60,984 bases of DNA from Prevotellaceae bacterium UBA4301 (GCA_002395775.1 DGUV01000082.1:1-60984); one strand, 5' to 3'; positions 15,768 to 25,103 are shown, counted from the stretch's first letter. Made by a program: numbers and translations. The notes: generated from the letters alone by a model not told the origin.

Positions 15768-18700
15768 TTATTCCTGTTGCAGGGAATTTTCAGCGACTTG
15801 TAACAATATACCTGCAATGCCTGTAGGGTTAGTTTCTGCAGTTTCTCGTATCTGCTCTATATTATTCCTTAATAAGGCTTCAATATTTCGCTTCACTCGT
15901 CTTAGAGACTGCTCGTTAACCAAGAACATGTTTTTGAAACGACTCACAGGCAAACCGCTTCTCGTCAACAGCAGAACTAAGATGCTAGCCGTCAGGAATT
16001 GGCCTTCTGCCTGTTTCCGGTTTATGCCGATTGCATTGAATAGAGCCGATTCTTGCCCCTTGTCTATTATTTCATAGAAATGGTCGATCTCGTCTCTTAT
16101 CCCCTTAGATATGTTTTCAAGTTTTTTGCCAAGTTTATTCTTTTCCTCTTTATCCCGTTCTTCTATTGTTCTATCCAACACATAATTTCCACGGCTTTTT
16201 TCAATTACCCGTTCCTTCCTCGTATATGCGTCGTTTGCTCTGTTATAGTCATCCAACTGCTGTCGGACCTTGATGAGTATATTAAATGTCTCCAGATTAC
16301 GATCCAGTGTGGCAATTTTGCGCATCGAATCAACGAAATCGCTCCGACCATCTATACCGTCAGCAAGGGATTGATATCCCTCCCTAATAAGTTTTAACTG
16401 ACATTCTGCATATCCTCCACTCTTTTGTGATAGATTATCACACGCACCTTTTCGGTTTTCCAAATAGTCTTGGACACTTTTCCTTACGGTCGCACCATCC
16501 ATTTGGTCTAACAAAGATTCCACCTGAGCAACCTTATTTTCGGCAGATTGAGAGGAAGTCAGCACACGCAGCATCTCGTCTGTTGCCCCCACTATCATGG
16601 GCAGTCCGCAAGACATGGCTTCATAATCCGATAAGACGCGCTTCATCTGTGCCATATGTTTTAACCAACTTGAGTTTTCTTCTATCTGGTTGTTAAGAAC
16701 GAGAAGGGTGTGGTCATCAATAGCCTCCGCGGTTCGTTTCGCATGTTCGGCATAACCTGTATCATTTCGATACTGCTTGAAACTTTCCTGCTGTCCGCGC
16801 AGAATCTGAATAAGCCTCAAGGGAACGTGACCTGTCAGTTCCATAATTCTCATACTTATATCATCCAGTTCATCCAACCCCTTTTTCTTGCTGCCGACAT
16901 CAACCTGCTCTGTTTCTGATAATAATGACTCTATCTGGGCTGAGATGGTCGCATCCAGGTGCTTCGAAACCATTCTTAACTCATTAATACGCCGAAGAAG
17001 ACTTCTCTTATAGACCAGAAGGGCCTTTATGCTCATTTTGCGTCGGTCATGCCACCAAAGGAGAAGCACACAAAGCAAACAAAGACACGCAAGCAACAAA
17101 ACATTATATCTATTAAACAATGTTGGTTTCAACACAAATTGCACCCAGGAAACAATGGGCTCTCCCGTCGAGGCAATGCCATCAAGCCTCACTACGCCAT
17201 GATTACTTCCTGCATAAAGTCGTCCTCCATTTAGCAAACAAGCATTTGGTTCAAAACGTATGTCGGGAAAGTAAGTGGCAGATGTTGCTATATCTCTAAT
17301 TCCATGTTCTCCTATTAAGACCAAATGATGACTTTCCGTGCAGAACACTCGACTATAACCCGATGCATTGGCATATATCGCCATCGACGAATCGTTCTCC
17401 TGGCGATATAACTTATGATTCGTGAGAATGTATAATGTATCTTCTAATGCCACATCGCAGACAAATGAGATTGGAGCCAAATCGACACGTTGAGGATAAG
17501 AATCACCTTTGGCCATAAACACACCGTCGTTCAGTGTGGAGATAAACAAAAGAGTATCGTTCAAGTTCGAGAATCGGGTAATATAGCTTTCCTTAAAAAC
17601 CTCCTCCATTTCACGGACAAGCCGCCGACAGGTATCGGAGAGGCACACAAGCCCGTCCTGGACTCCTATCAGAGTAATCCCCCGATAGGATGACATAGCC
17701 GTAATGCGACGTGTAATGGTATCTGTTACCAGATGTTCGCGTTGCAACACATTCCAATAAAATCCCCTGCCTACTTTCGCACTCCAAACTTTCCGCTGCG
17801 TGTCGGCATAATAAAGCGTGCCACCAGAGACCGTCATCGCCTGTGCCTTCCTACCGTGCGGAATCTTGTAGACCTGTTCGGCTTCATCTCCAGTCTTCTT
17901 TTGTCTAAAGAGTTTGTCTCCATCTGCAAGATAATAGGCAAACGTCCCATCCAAACAGGCATTGGTTACATTGCCCGACTTGTTGAAGGTAGTCATACTA
18001 TGGCCGATTCTAAGAAGGCCTTTTTCCGTAACCAGCAGGGACTGATTGTGGTTGGGGTCCTCAACTACGACGTTATAGCAATCCGTCCGAGCCCGGCTAC
18101 GAAGCTGTACGGCTTGGTATTGAGAGGTAGAATGAAGCATAGAATCCGCCACCACGAATAACTGTCCACTACCAACGACATAAAATGTATGACCTACATG
18201 ATACAACGTTTGTACGTCTCGTTGTTTTATGGGAATGCTGTCAAGGATGCGAGTCGTGTTAATGTCTGCTTGCCACAATGTGCCCTGTGACATTGCATAA
18301 GTCATTCCGTCTATTATGAGGACTTTTGAACACTTCTTTGTCAGCATCGTAGGCTCGCACTCTAGAGGGTTCTTAGCCAGGTTTATCCTAAGCACGCCAT
18401 CATCAGAAGTACAAAACAGTAGAGAATCAGCATGTGTGGTCAGGTGACTAACAGATAACGGAGGAAGATTCTTTTCCTTATCGCGAAAGTCTCCTTTGGC
18501 ATAGATTTGCTTGAGGTCATCGTATTCCTTTTCGATAGCAAACAGTCCTTGAGAAGTTGCCATATAGACAAAGGGAGGGTGTATGGCAATGTCATAGCAC
18601 GAATATTGCGTCCCTTTCCGCCCCAACGGATAACCCTGATTCTTATCCACAAGACTGTCACCCACTATTTGGCATCGACGGAGGCCGCCATTTCTCACCC

Positions 18701-19016
18701 CGACCCAGAGTGTGGAATGAGAATCCGGATCCCTTACCACCTTATAGACACGAGAGAAGATGCTCTTAAGCGTGTCTATATGGTTACTCTCCGAATTATA
18801 GACATATATCGTACCATTCTCCGTGCCTATATAAAACAGGTTTCTTTCATTGCTATCTTGGGTGATTGACGCCAACCTCTCGTTGAAAAGGATTTCCGAG
18901 TCATCCAGTGTTACGACTCTCTCTCTTTCCGTACAGCCTATCAATAACCATCCCCACACACATATGTGAAGAAGATGAAGGAACCTGTTCCCCATTCTCA
19001 AGCTGTTGCTTACCAT
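15768..19016 (-). CDS. Large membrane-anchored propeller protein, probable regulator
   Basis: 1,082 residues; a start at Met8 (18995) is also possible. A lipoprotein-type signal ends in LLIGC. Residues 35-620 are a beta-propeller-like region with repeats such as LWVGVRNGGLRR, VYMATSQGLFA and LYAGSNHGVVRL, like the periplasmic sensors of hybrid two-component proteins. One membrane helix (about 632-658, VLLLACLCLLCVLLLWW) leads to a 400-residue helical, coiled-coil-rich part. There is no histidine kinase or response regulator domain. The end (GLPVSRFKNMFLVNEQSLRR VKRNIEALL) could be a winged-helix segment. This suggests a one-component membrane regulator, inferred from architecture. It lies upstream of the small secreted protein genes on the same strand. 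Confidence 0.65.
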   Translation of the reverse strand: MVSNSLRMGNRFLHLLHICVWGWLLIGCTERERVVTLDDSEILFNERLASITQDSNERNLFYIGTENGTIYVYNSESNHIDTLKSIFSRVYKVVRDPDSHSTLWVGVRNGGLRRCQIVGDSLVDKNQGYPLGRKGTQYSCYDIAIHPPFVYMATSQGLFAIEKEYDDLKQIYAKGDFRDKEKNLPPLSVSHLTTHADSLLFCTSDDGVLRINLAKNPLECEPTMLTKKCSKVLIIDGMTYAMSQGTLWQADINTTRILDSIPIKQRDVQTLYHVGHTFYVVGSGQLFVVADSMLHSTSQYQAVQLRSRARTDCYNVVVEDPNHNQSLLVTEKGLLRIGHSMTTFNKSGNVTNACLDGTFAYYLADGDKLFRQKKTGDEAEQVYKIPHGRKAQAMTVSGGTLYYADTQRKVWSAKVGRGFYWNVLQREHLVTDTITRRITAMSSYRGITLIGVQDGLVCLSDTCRRLVREMEEVFKESYITRFSNLNDTLLFISTLNDGVFMAKGDSYPQRVDLAPISFVCDVALEDTLYILTNHKLYRQENDSSMAIYANASGYSRVFCTESHHLVLIGEHGIRDIATSATYFPDIRFEPNACLLNGGRLYAGSNHGVVRLDGIASTGEPIVSWVQFVLKPTLFNRYNVLLLACLCLLCVLLLWWHDRRKMSIKALLVYKRSLLRRINELRMVSKHLDATISAQIESLLSETEQVDVGSKKKGLDELDDISMRIMELTGHVPLRLIQILRGQQESFKQYRNDTGYAEHAKRTAEAIDDHTLLVLNNQIEENSSWLKHMAQMKRVLSDYEAMSCGLPMIVGATDEMLRVLTSSQSAENKVAQVESLLDQMDGATVRKSVQDYLENRKGACDNLSQKSGGYAECQLKLIREGYQSLADGIDGRSDFVDSMRKIATLDRNLETFNILIKVRQQLDDYNRANDAYTRKERVIEKSRGNYVLDRTIEERDKEEKNKLGKKLENISKGIRDEIDHFYEIIDKGQESALFNAIGINRKQAEGQFLTASILVLLLTRSGLPVSRFKNMFLVNEQSLRRVKRNIEALLRNNIEQIRETAETNPTGIAGILLQVAENSLQQE

Positions 19017-19183
19017 ATATTCGTCAATTCATATTGAGTTCTAACCGTTTACAAAAGATACGGATTGTTGGTTTCCTCATATCCGATGGCCGATTTTTCC
19101 GTATCATGGGGATATAACCGTCTCGTCTGAAAGGATGTGCATACACTCTTCACACAGATTCATCATCCACTTTTTCAACTTTA

Positions 19184-19888
19184 TCATAGTTCTGTCAGCT
19201 TCTGCATTAAGATGTCGATACCCAATACTGCCGTGGTCTTGATGTGTTCAAAACCATATAAGTCTTGTTCATAGAAATCGCCTGGGTCGATGATATAGCA
19301 GGGTATATTCCAAGGTACAGACTCTATTAATGTCGCAGCAGGATAGACTACCAACGATGTCCCGATAATCACAAAGATGTCAGCCTCCTCGCATATTCGC
19401 TTTGCCTCAGTCATATTAGGAACACTTTCGCCAAAGAACACAATGAATGGGCGCAACTGAGAACCATCAGCAGCCTTGTTGCCAATATTAATCGGCTCGT
19501 CAAGTGGCTTTTCTTTGATACATCTTGCATCATTCGGATTGGCTGAACTGGTGACTTTCCTCAGTTCTCCATGCAAATGCAGTACTCTTGTAGAGCCAGC
19601 CCTCTCATGCAAGTCATCCACATTCTGCGTGATGATACTCACCTTGTACTGATTTTCCAACTCGGCCAACACTTTGTGTGCATGATTAGGCTCAACCGTC
19701 AGCAGATTCTTTCTTCGCTCATTGTAGAATGCTAGAACCTTGGCCCTATCCTTGCGGTAGCCCTGTATCGAGGCCAATTCCTCTGCGTTTACTTTTGTCC
19801 ACATCCCATTATTGTCCCTGAAAGTAGAGAGACCGCTCTCAGCGCTGATGCCTGCGCCAGTTAAAACGACGATATGCTTCATATTCAT
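19184..19888 (-). CDS. Sir2-family NAD-dependent protein deacylase
   Basis: A 234-residue sirtuin. The NAD site GAGISAESGLSTFRD (about 11-25), TQNVDDLHERAG (about 98-109), the catalytic His in LHLHGEL (about 115-121) and the C-terminal IIGTSLVVYPAA are intact. The two CxxC zinc pairs normally found in the small domain are missing; only one Cys (in DARCIKEKP) lies there. This matches a zinc-free group common in Bacteroidetes, as I recall it. It removes acyl groups from lysines using NAD. It may be co-transcribed with the secreted protein gene upstream. Confidence 0.9.
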   Translation of the reverse strand: MNMKHIVVLTGAGISAESGLSTFRDNNGMWTKVNAEELASIQGYRKDRAKVLAFYNERRKNLLTVEPNHAHKVLAELENQYKVSIITQNVDDLHERAGSTRVLHLHGELRKVTSSANPNDARCIKEKPLDEPINIGNKAADGSQLRPFIVFFGESVPNMTEAKRICEEADIFVIIGTSLVVYPAATLIESVPWNIPCYIIDPGDFYEQDLYGFEHIKTTAVLGIDILMQKLTEL

Positions 19889-19945
19889 AACAATAAGATA
19901 TGTTATTTGCCTTCACTAATTGTCATATTTATGCAACCCTCGATT

Positions 19946-20782
19946 TTACCATTGAGTATATATCACATTGTCTATTGTTTGCTCTCCCGCACAAGAGAAA
20001 CAATAATTACCGTCGTTATAATATAAGAATTCATAAGACACTGACAATACCAAATTCCCATCTTTTATCCTACCCCTATATTTTTCTCTAAGGACTTCTT
20101 TGTTTGCAAACGAACGCTCACGAACAACACTACCGGTAGGTTTTTTCTTATCTGTATATGAATAACCATCACCCACAATTATTTGCCCGACGGAAGTGTA
20201 AGTTTGTATCCTCCATGTGCCATACTCTTCATTCAGGTCTAATGACCACTCTATGTAATCGTTATGGACTGTCGCTGATGTCGATTTCAATCCGTATACC
20301 TTTTTCATTTGAACGAAGAAGTTTCCATCCTTGTTGGAAATCTGAATATCCCCTAAGTCCTTATAACCTTTTTCCGTAGATTTCCAAACACCAATCAGGC
20401 TATTCCGGGGCTGTTCAGAGGAAGTGTGGTCATCAGATATGGATGGCACATCGCACCTATAAGTTATACCATCAATCGTAACACTGTAAGATTTGTTTGA
20501 TGCATCAAATCGTGGTGCATAGTACTCTCCCTTGTATTCAGCACGAAATAACAGTTTTTGACCTATTTCCCTAACATATAGTTTTGCTGGCAGTTGTTCA
20601 TATCCCACTGTTCCTGGTGTTCCACGATAGAGAGATGTTTCACCAATATAAATCCATTCATCATCAGTTATCTGGATAAAATCTTTATTATTCATTATTG
20701 AGCAACACATTGGTTGACTTGTTTCTGCAAAACCAGTTAAACTACAAAAAGTCAAGAATACTAATAAGCAAAAGTTCTTCAT
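19946..20782 (-). CDS. Secreted hypothetical protein
   Basis: A 278-residue protein with a signal peptide (MKNFCLLVFLTFCSLTGFAE). Two beta-rich parts are visible: residues 35-115 (YIGETSLYRGTPGTVGYEQL and following strands) and residues 130-278, which begins SLIGVWKSTEKG and parallels the domain of the protein at 14164-14724. Six Cys residues occur. The function is unknown. It ends 57 bases before the sirtuin start on the same strand, but the two need not be functionally linked. Confidence 0.6.
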   Translation of the reverse strand: MKNFCLLVFLTFCSLTGFAETSQPMCCSIMNNKDFIQITDDEWIYIGETSLYRGTPGTVGYEQLPAKLYVREIGQKLLFRAEYKGEYYAPRFDASNKSYSVTIDGITYRCDVPSISDDHTSSEQPRNSLIGVWKSTEKGYKDLGDIQISNKDGNFFVQMKKVYGLKSTSATVHNDYIEWSLDLNEEYGTWRIQTYTSVGQIIVGDGYSYTDKKKPTGSVVRERSFANKEVLREKYRGRIKDGNLVLSVSYEFLYYNDGNYCFSCAGEQTIDNVIYTQW

Positions 20783-20861
20783 AACTATGTTTTATGTTAA
20801 TTAGGTTACTCTATATGCTCCATTTGTGTCATAATTTCTTCATTTCAAACCAGTTTTCAGT

Positions 20862-22517
20862 TCATTTTAAGTTCACAAGTTGTCGGATTATATTTTCCAT
20901 CACATTAACCACCCCACACATCTCCTCCACACAGCACCACTCATAACACGAGTGCTCTGCATTTTGTCCACTGTAAACGTCGGAACCGCCAGGCATCCGG
21001 TCGGGGAAACGTGCCGCCATCATGGCCGAAGTTGTGCCGCCCCGCGATTTCTTGGGCGTCATGGGCATACCTGCCTCCTTAGAGGCTTTCATAATAAGGT
21101 CGGGCAAATAGGATGGCATGGAATAGGCAATGTTTTGGTATTGCATCTGATTATCTGTCATGCTTGACTCGACGAATGGGAAAGCGGCCTGCACCCTCTG
21201 CAGGTTATCTTCCATCAGTTTCTTCTGATAGTCGCCCTCCTCGGGGTCGAAGTAGCGCAGGCGAACTTTCACCACGTAGTCGCTTTCGATGGCCTTTCCT
21301 GCGGAGTCCAAAGGATGAGTGAGCGAGTAGCAATGGACATAGCCTTCCTCTCCTTCCCTGGCTCCAGGATTCAACTCGGGTGGCACAAGCCCCATGAAGT
21401 AGGCCGCTGCCGACAAGGCGTCGGCAAAGCCGCTATTCTTCCCGTCGTTGGGGTGTGCCTTGTTGCCTTTGAAGTAATAAGTCTGCCCGATGGCCGTGAA
21501 GTTGGCTATGGAGAATTTGTCATAGGTGTCTCCGTCAACGTCTATCACAACGTCTGGGCTGTCGCCAAAGATGGACGGGTCATATCGTAAAGCTGCCTTG
21601 CCCACATCCTCGTTCTGGCTGAGAAGCACCATGACTCGGCCATGTTTGAGTTTAGGATTCCTAAGTATTTCCTCAACCAAAGTCACCAACACGGCACAGC
21701 CTGTCTTGTCATCAGCTCCAAGCAAGGTGGAGCCGTCGCTGGTAATGATGGTCTTACCCTTCAGGTCTTTCAGGTGAGCACCTTGCGGACTGTTGGGACT
21801 GAGCGTAATGCCTGCCGGAAGCACGATATCCCCACCATCATAGTTCTCATGCACAATCGGGCGTATGCCTTTCCCTGGAGCCTCAGGGGTTACGTCCATG
21901 TGAGCCATGAAGAGGACCGAGGGGACTTCCTTCTCCACATTCGACGGGATGTCAACATAGATGTAATAATCGTCAGAGAGCGTTATTTTAGCAATACTAT
22001 CGTGGTTTGAACGTACAAGCTCCGCACCAATCTTATAGGCCAACACTTTTTGTCCTGTACTCAATGGAAAGGAGGTCATGCTGGGTTCGTCTATCGATTG
22101 GCTTTCAATACCCACATAGGTAAGGAAGCGCTTCTGCATCAAATTCTTCAAATAGGATTGACGGTTCTTTTGAAGCTTTTCAAGCACCTCCTTCGATCTC
22201 TTCTCATGTTTCTCTATAATATCAGCTGCGGAGTACGGGAAGGCGGTTACCATTTGGGGCGTGCCTCCTTTTACAATAGGTCCTGATAAACGAGCTGCAG
22301 TGTTCTGGGTAGTAGATACAGTGTTTGGGTCTGTTTGCTTTTGCAGATTAGTCACTCCATGAGAAACAACCGTGGCTGCCGCTCCCAATTTGGCTGCATT
22401 TGCAGCTGATTTGGTCGCCTTTGCTGTTGATTTGACTGCTTTTGCGAAGCCACCCACTTGTGCATTGGCACTAACTGGGAGAATGCTCAAAATCAAGATG
22501 AAGAATAGTTCTTTCAT
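20862..22517 (-). CDS. Secreted M20 peptidase, peptidase T-like
   Basis: About 551 residues from ATG 22517; a frame reading further upstream runs through the structured leader and is not used. A signal peptide (MKELFFILILSILPVSANAQ) is followed by a helical, Ala/Lys-rich stretch of about 100 residues, then a peptidase T-like domain: MAHMDVTPEAPG (zinc His/Asp), LLGADDKTGCAV (bridging Asp), LSQNEDVGKAAL at the usual DEEIG site, and EHSCYEWCCVEEM with the last zinc His. Peptidase T is normally cytosolic, so export and the N-terminal extension are unusual. It probably cleaves short peptides in the periplasm. Confidence 0.82.
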   Translation of the reverse strand: MKELFFILILSILPVSANAQVGGFAKAVKSTAKATKSAANAAKLGAAATVVSHGVTNLQKQTDPNTVSTTQNTAARLSGPIVKGGTPQMVTAFPYSAADIIEKHEKRSKEVLEKLQKNRQSYLKNLMQKRFLTYVGIESQSIDEPSMTSFPLSTGQKVLAYKIGAELVRSNHDSIAKITLSDDYYIYVDIPSNVEKEVPSVLFMAHMDVTPEAPGKGIRPIVHENYDGGDIVLPAGITLSPNSPQGAHLKDLKGKTIITSDGSTLLGADDKTGCAVLVTLVEEILRNPKLKHGRVMVLLSQNEDVGKAALRYDPSIFGDSPDVVIDVDGDTYDKFSIANFTAIGQTYYFKGNKAHPNDGKNSGFADALSAAAYFMGLVPPELNPGAREGEEGYVHCYSLTHPLDSAGKAIESDYVVKVRLRYFDPEEGDYQKKLMEDNLQRVQAAFPFVESSMTDNQMQYQNIAYSMPSYLPDLIMKASKEAGMPMTPKKSRGGTTSAMMAARFPDRMPGGSDVYSGQNAEHSCYEWCCVEEMCGVVNVMENIIRQLVNLK

Positions 22518-22911
22518 ACCATATCCTCCTTGGGCCATCAGGACACCCCACTGCTTGGCATAAGAGATATGACGAATCGGAGAACATATAGATAAGAAGC
22601 GCGGGTGTCTCATCTCTGTTACTTGTCCCGCTACTTGAGGCCTTCGCATTGCCCACCTTGTCTAAGACAAGCAACAATGCAGAAGCCCACGCTGTATGCT
22701 TATATACAATATTCTTATTATATATAACACACATGTGAACGTCCCATGTTGCTTTGCTTTTTGACAAGGTTGAAGATTGCGAAGTTTCAAGTAGCCAAAG
22801 AACAAAGCGTCAGAAGAACGCTTTTGTCATATATGTGTCCACCTTCCGTTTCTTCCCCCGTTGGAGTCCGAATAGTGCCACGCTTGACTCTGACGGAACA
22901 GTGTAACACCG
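22518..22911 (-). ncRNA. Long structured 5' leader or small RNA upstream of the M20 peptidase
   Basis: About 390 nt between a good promoter and the ATG at 22517. Clear helices occur: an imperfect long hairpin over 22639-22688 built from GGCCTTC/GAAGCCC, GCATTG/CAATGC and CTTGTC/GACAAG with a 3-base tip loop, and AAAGCGT/ACGCTTT at 22804-22824. Short frames cross it but their codon use does not look protein-like. From memory the sequence resembles a stretch repeated in Bacteroidales genomes and sometimes translated as small hypothetical proteins; this is unverified. It may be a cis-regulatory leader or a stand-alone RNA. Confidence 0.45.
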
Positions 22912-22942
22912 CAAAGTTATGAAAAAGTTTTCATTAAACAAA
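22912..22942 (-). promoter_or_regulatory. Promoter for the structured leader / M20 peptidase
   Basis: On the minus strand TTTG (22942-22939), a 19-bp gap and TAACTTTG (22919-22912) match the Bacteroidetes consensus exactly. Transcription would begin near 22909, giving a leader of about 390 nt. Confidence 0.7.
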
Positions 22943-23083
22943 AAACGGAACAGAAAATCCATACCGATATTTTAGTAAGAAATATGACAAGTAGAAATGG
23001 GGCTAAGAGCTCCAAAAAGAGACAATATTAGGTTATGAGGCTAAAATAAGAATGCTGACAGAGAACGCCCCCACCGTCCCTGA

Positions 23084-24679
23084 CTATTCCTCTTTCTTGT
23101 AGCTACTCTGATAGGCACCGGCATCGGGCTTACCGTCAGTTAGGCGGCTGACACCACGACGGTCGGTGGGACAGAGGCGTGCCACCTCGGGGTCACCCAT
23201 ACCACGAATGGCACTGAGGGAGTCGGGCGTGAAGTCGTAGATGAAGTTGTGGGTATCTAAGAGACGGAAGTGCTTATCACCATTGACCTCGAGGGAATCG
23301 GGCAGGTCATAGACGATGGATTGCATGCGCTCGTCGTCGCTGGCGGGCGTGCGCATAAGACAGTTGCGGAAGAGGAAGGGGGCCTCATCAACCGTAGTGC
23401 GAAAGAAGCGGCCGAAGAAAACGTCGTCGGCATAGCCCGTGATGACACAGTTGAGGAACTCTGCCCGCTGGAGATGATAGTAGGTGAAATCCTTCTTGGG
23501 GTCAAGGCCCGTCAGCAAGGAGTCGCCAACCTCCAGTGCGGGACCGCGATTGGCCGAGAGGGGATAGAACTGGGCCAGGGTGCAGTGGACAAAGAGGTGG
23601 TCGCCGCCGAGGAGGCTGACGGTGGTGCCCAGAGTGTTGCTAATCTGCGTGCCCAAGACCTGCGTGGCACAGTGGGTGAAGCGAAGGCCGGGGCCGCCGA
23701 TGTTGTGAACCTCGCAATCGCGCATCACAAGCAGGGGCTGGGAGGGGTCGAGCAGCTCTGTGCTGTCACACTGGATGGCGTAGTCGCCAGAGTGTATGTC
23801 GCACTGCGTGAGACGGTTGTCGCGGCTGTCGGCAAAGAAGCGGATGCCTCCCCAGCGATTGGGGGTGCGGTCGTAGGGCAGATAGGGGAACATGCGGTCA
23901 ACGCGGTCGCCACGCAGGGTGACGGGCTGCTCCAGCGTGCCCTCGGCGTGGAGGGTGCCATGAACAAGGAGCGACGTCTGGTCGTGGAACATGAGCGTGC
24001 AACCTGCAGGCAGGGTAAGCGTAGCGCCTGGGGCCACGACGAGCGAGTCGAACACCTGATAGGGACGGCGGGCATCGAGCGTGCGGTCCTGAGTGATGAC
24101 CTCACCCCGCAGGATGACCACGTCCAAGCCAGAGGCGGTGAGCAGGACGCTCTGCACGGTTCCGCTCTCCAGGGTGAAGAGCAGGCGGTCGGAGCAGGCA
24201 CTGATGGAATCGCTGTCCTGGGCGGGCAACTTAGCCTCGATGCGCACATAGATGCTGTCGCCGGCACGCACCTCAAAGTCCTCCCCCACTCCGCCGTAGA
24301 GATACTGCCCATCGACGTTAACATGGAAGGGCGAAGAGGCCCCCTGTCCGAGTTCGACGCGACGGATGCGCAGTCCCTTATCGCCAGGGTTGGAGGCGAT
24401 GAGGGTGCGTGTGGTGGAGCCTTGGTTGGTGATGATGGTGTCGAAGGCCACGGTGTCCTGCGACATCGTCAGCAGGGCCGAAGGTGAAGTGGTCCACGTG
24501 TCGTAGTTGTCACAGGAAGTTAGAAATTGAGAAAATGAGAGAATGAGAAATTGAGAGAATAAGAGAATAAGAGAATGAGAGAATGAGAAATTGAGAAAAT
24601 GAGAGAATGAGAAATTGAAAGAATGAGAAAGGAAATGCCATCTCTTTATTCTCCAGAATGCATATTTACAATTGTTCAT
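23084..24679 (-). CDS. Lipoprotein with a parallel beta-helix domain
   Basis: A 531-residue protein. Residues 1-55 form a long signal ending in the lipobox FLTSC; much of it (SHSFNFSFSHFLNFSFSHSL and on) is encoded by a gagaaaatgagag-type repeat. The mature protein has a domain like FN3/Ig (about 65-180) and then right-handed beta-helix repeats (about 185-420: LTLPAGCTLMFHDQTSLLVH, GTLHAEGTLEQPVTL, WGGIRFFADSRDNRLTQCDI). The end, DPEVARLCPTDRRGVSRLTD with DAGAYQ, is common in surface beta-helix lipoproteins. It is probably surface- or periplasm-exposed; ligand unknown. Its start overlaps the end of the upstream four-helix gene. Confidence 0.75.
   Translation of the reverse strand: MNNCKYAFWRIKRWHFLSHSFNFSFSHFLNFSFSHSLILLFSQFLILSFSQFLTSCDNYDTWTTSPSALLTMSQDTVAFDTIITNQGSTTRTLIASNPGDKGLRIRRVELGQGASSPFHVNVDGQYLYGGVGEDFEVRAGDSIYVRIEAKLPAQDSDSISACSDRLLFTLESGTVQSVLLTASGLDVVILRGEVITQDRTLDARRPYQVFDSLVVAPGATLTLPAGCTLMFHDQTSLLVHGTLHAEGTLEQPVTLRGDRVDRMFPYLPYDRTPNRWGGIRFFADSRDNRLTQCDIHSGDYAIQCDSTELLDPSQPLLVMRDCEVHNIGGPGLRFTHCATQVLGTQISNTLGTTVSLLGGDHLFVHCTLAQFYPLSANRGPALEVGDSLLTGLDPKKDFTYYHLQRAEFLNCVITGYADDVFFGRFFRTTVDEAPFLFRNCLMRTPASDDERMQSIVYDLPDSLEVNGDKHFRLLDTHNFIYDFTPDSLSAIRGMGDPEVARLCPTDRRGVSRLTDGKPDAGAYQSSYKKEE
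24527..24637. repeat. gagaaattgagaaaatgagag simple repeat within a lipoprotein gene
   Basis: A run of imperfect units such as gagaatgaga and gagaaattgaga. On the minus strand it encodes the Phe/Ser/Leu-rich signal peptide of the beta-helix lipoprotein. The same repeat type occurs between genes at about 25061-25096 and 26931-26976. Confidence 0.85.
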
Positions 24680-25028
24680 TATCTTTTACTTTTTTAATCA
24701 CCTTTACAAGTGTACCAATAATAACATTCAAATCATTCTGAAGTGATTCGTATTCTGTTTCCTTGACATAATCGGAAAAGAGCAATAATTTTAACCAATA
24801 CTCCGTTTCATTAGCCTCCTTAAGCGCAATGCTCAGCTTATTTATGAAATCTGCTGGACTCTGTGCATTCTTGCTTTCTGCTATATTAGCCCCAATACTT
24901 GTACCAGAACGATATATTTGTTTTGAGATTACAGGTTCGTGTATGTCGAAAGCCAAATGTTTGTATAATTTAATAATACGAACGGCAAATTCCGTACTCA
25001 ACCGTGCTAATAAATTATCCCTCAACAT
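24666..25028 (-). CDS. Four-helix bundle protein (S23 / IVS-like)
   Basis: A 120-residue helical protein with the family pattern: FAVRIIKLYKHL near the start, QIYRSGTSIGANIAES in the middle and the helix ADFINKLSIALKEANETEYW. Members were first found in intervening sequences of 23S rRNA genes, but many stand alone as here. The biochemical role is unknown; a nucleic-acid-binding pentamer has been proposed for the family. It overlaps the downstream lipoprotein gene by 14 bases. Confidence 0.88.
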   Translation of the reverse strand: MLRDNLLARLSTEFAVRIIKLYKHLAFDIHEPVISKQIYRSGTSIGANIAESKNAQSPADFINKLSIALKEANETEYWLKLLLFSDYVKETEYESLQNDLNVIIGTLVKVIKKVKDNEQL

Positions 25029-25103
25029 GCCCGTATCTCATTTTGACTTCATCGACTTTTGTCACTTTCTCACTTTCTCATTCTCTCATTTTCCCTCCCC
25101 GTC

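Noticed and set aside
22471..22767. 98-codon minus-strand frame in the peptidase leader
   Set aside because: It lies in the structured leader in another frame; the translation looks like read-through of RNA helices rather than a protein, so it was treated as RNA.
23270..24487. 405-codon plus-strand frame
   Set aside because: Antisense to the beta-helix lipoprotein, which has a lipobox and repeats; no start context or motif.
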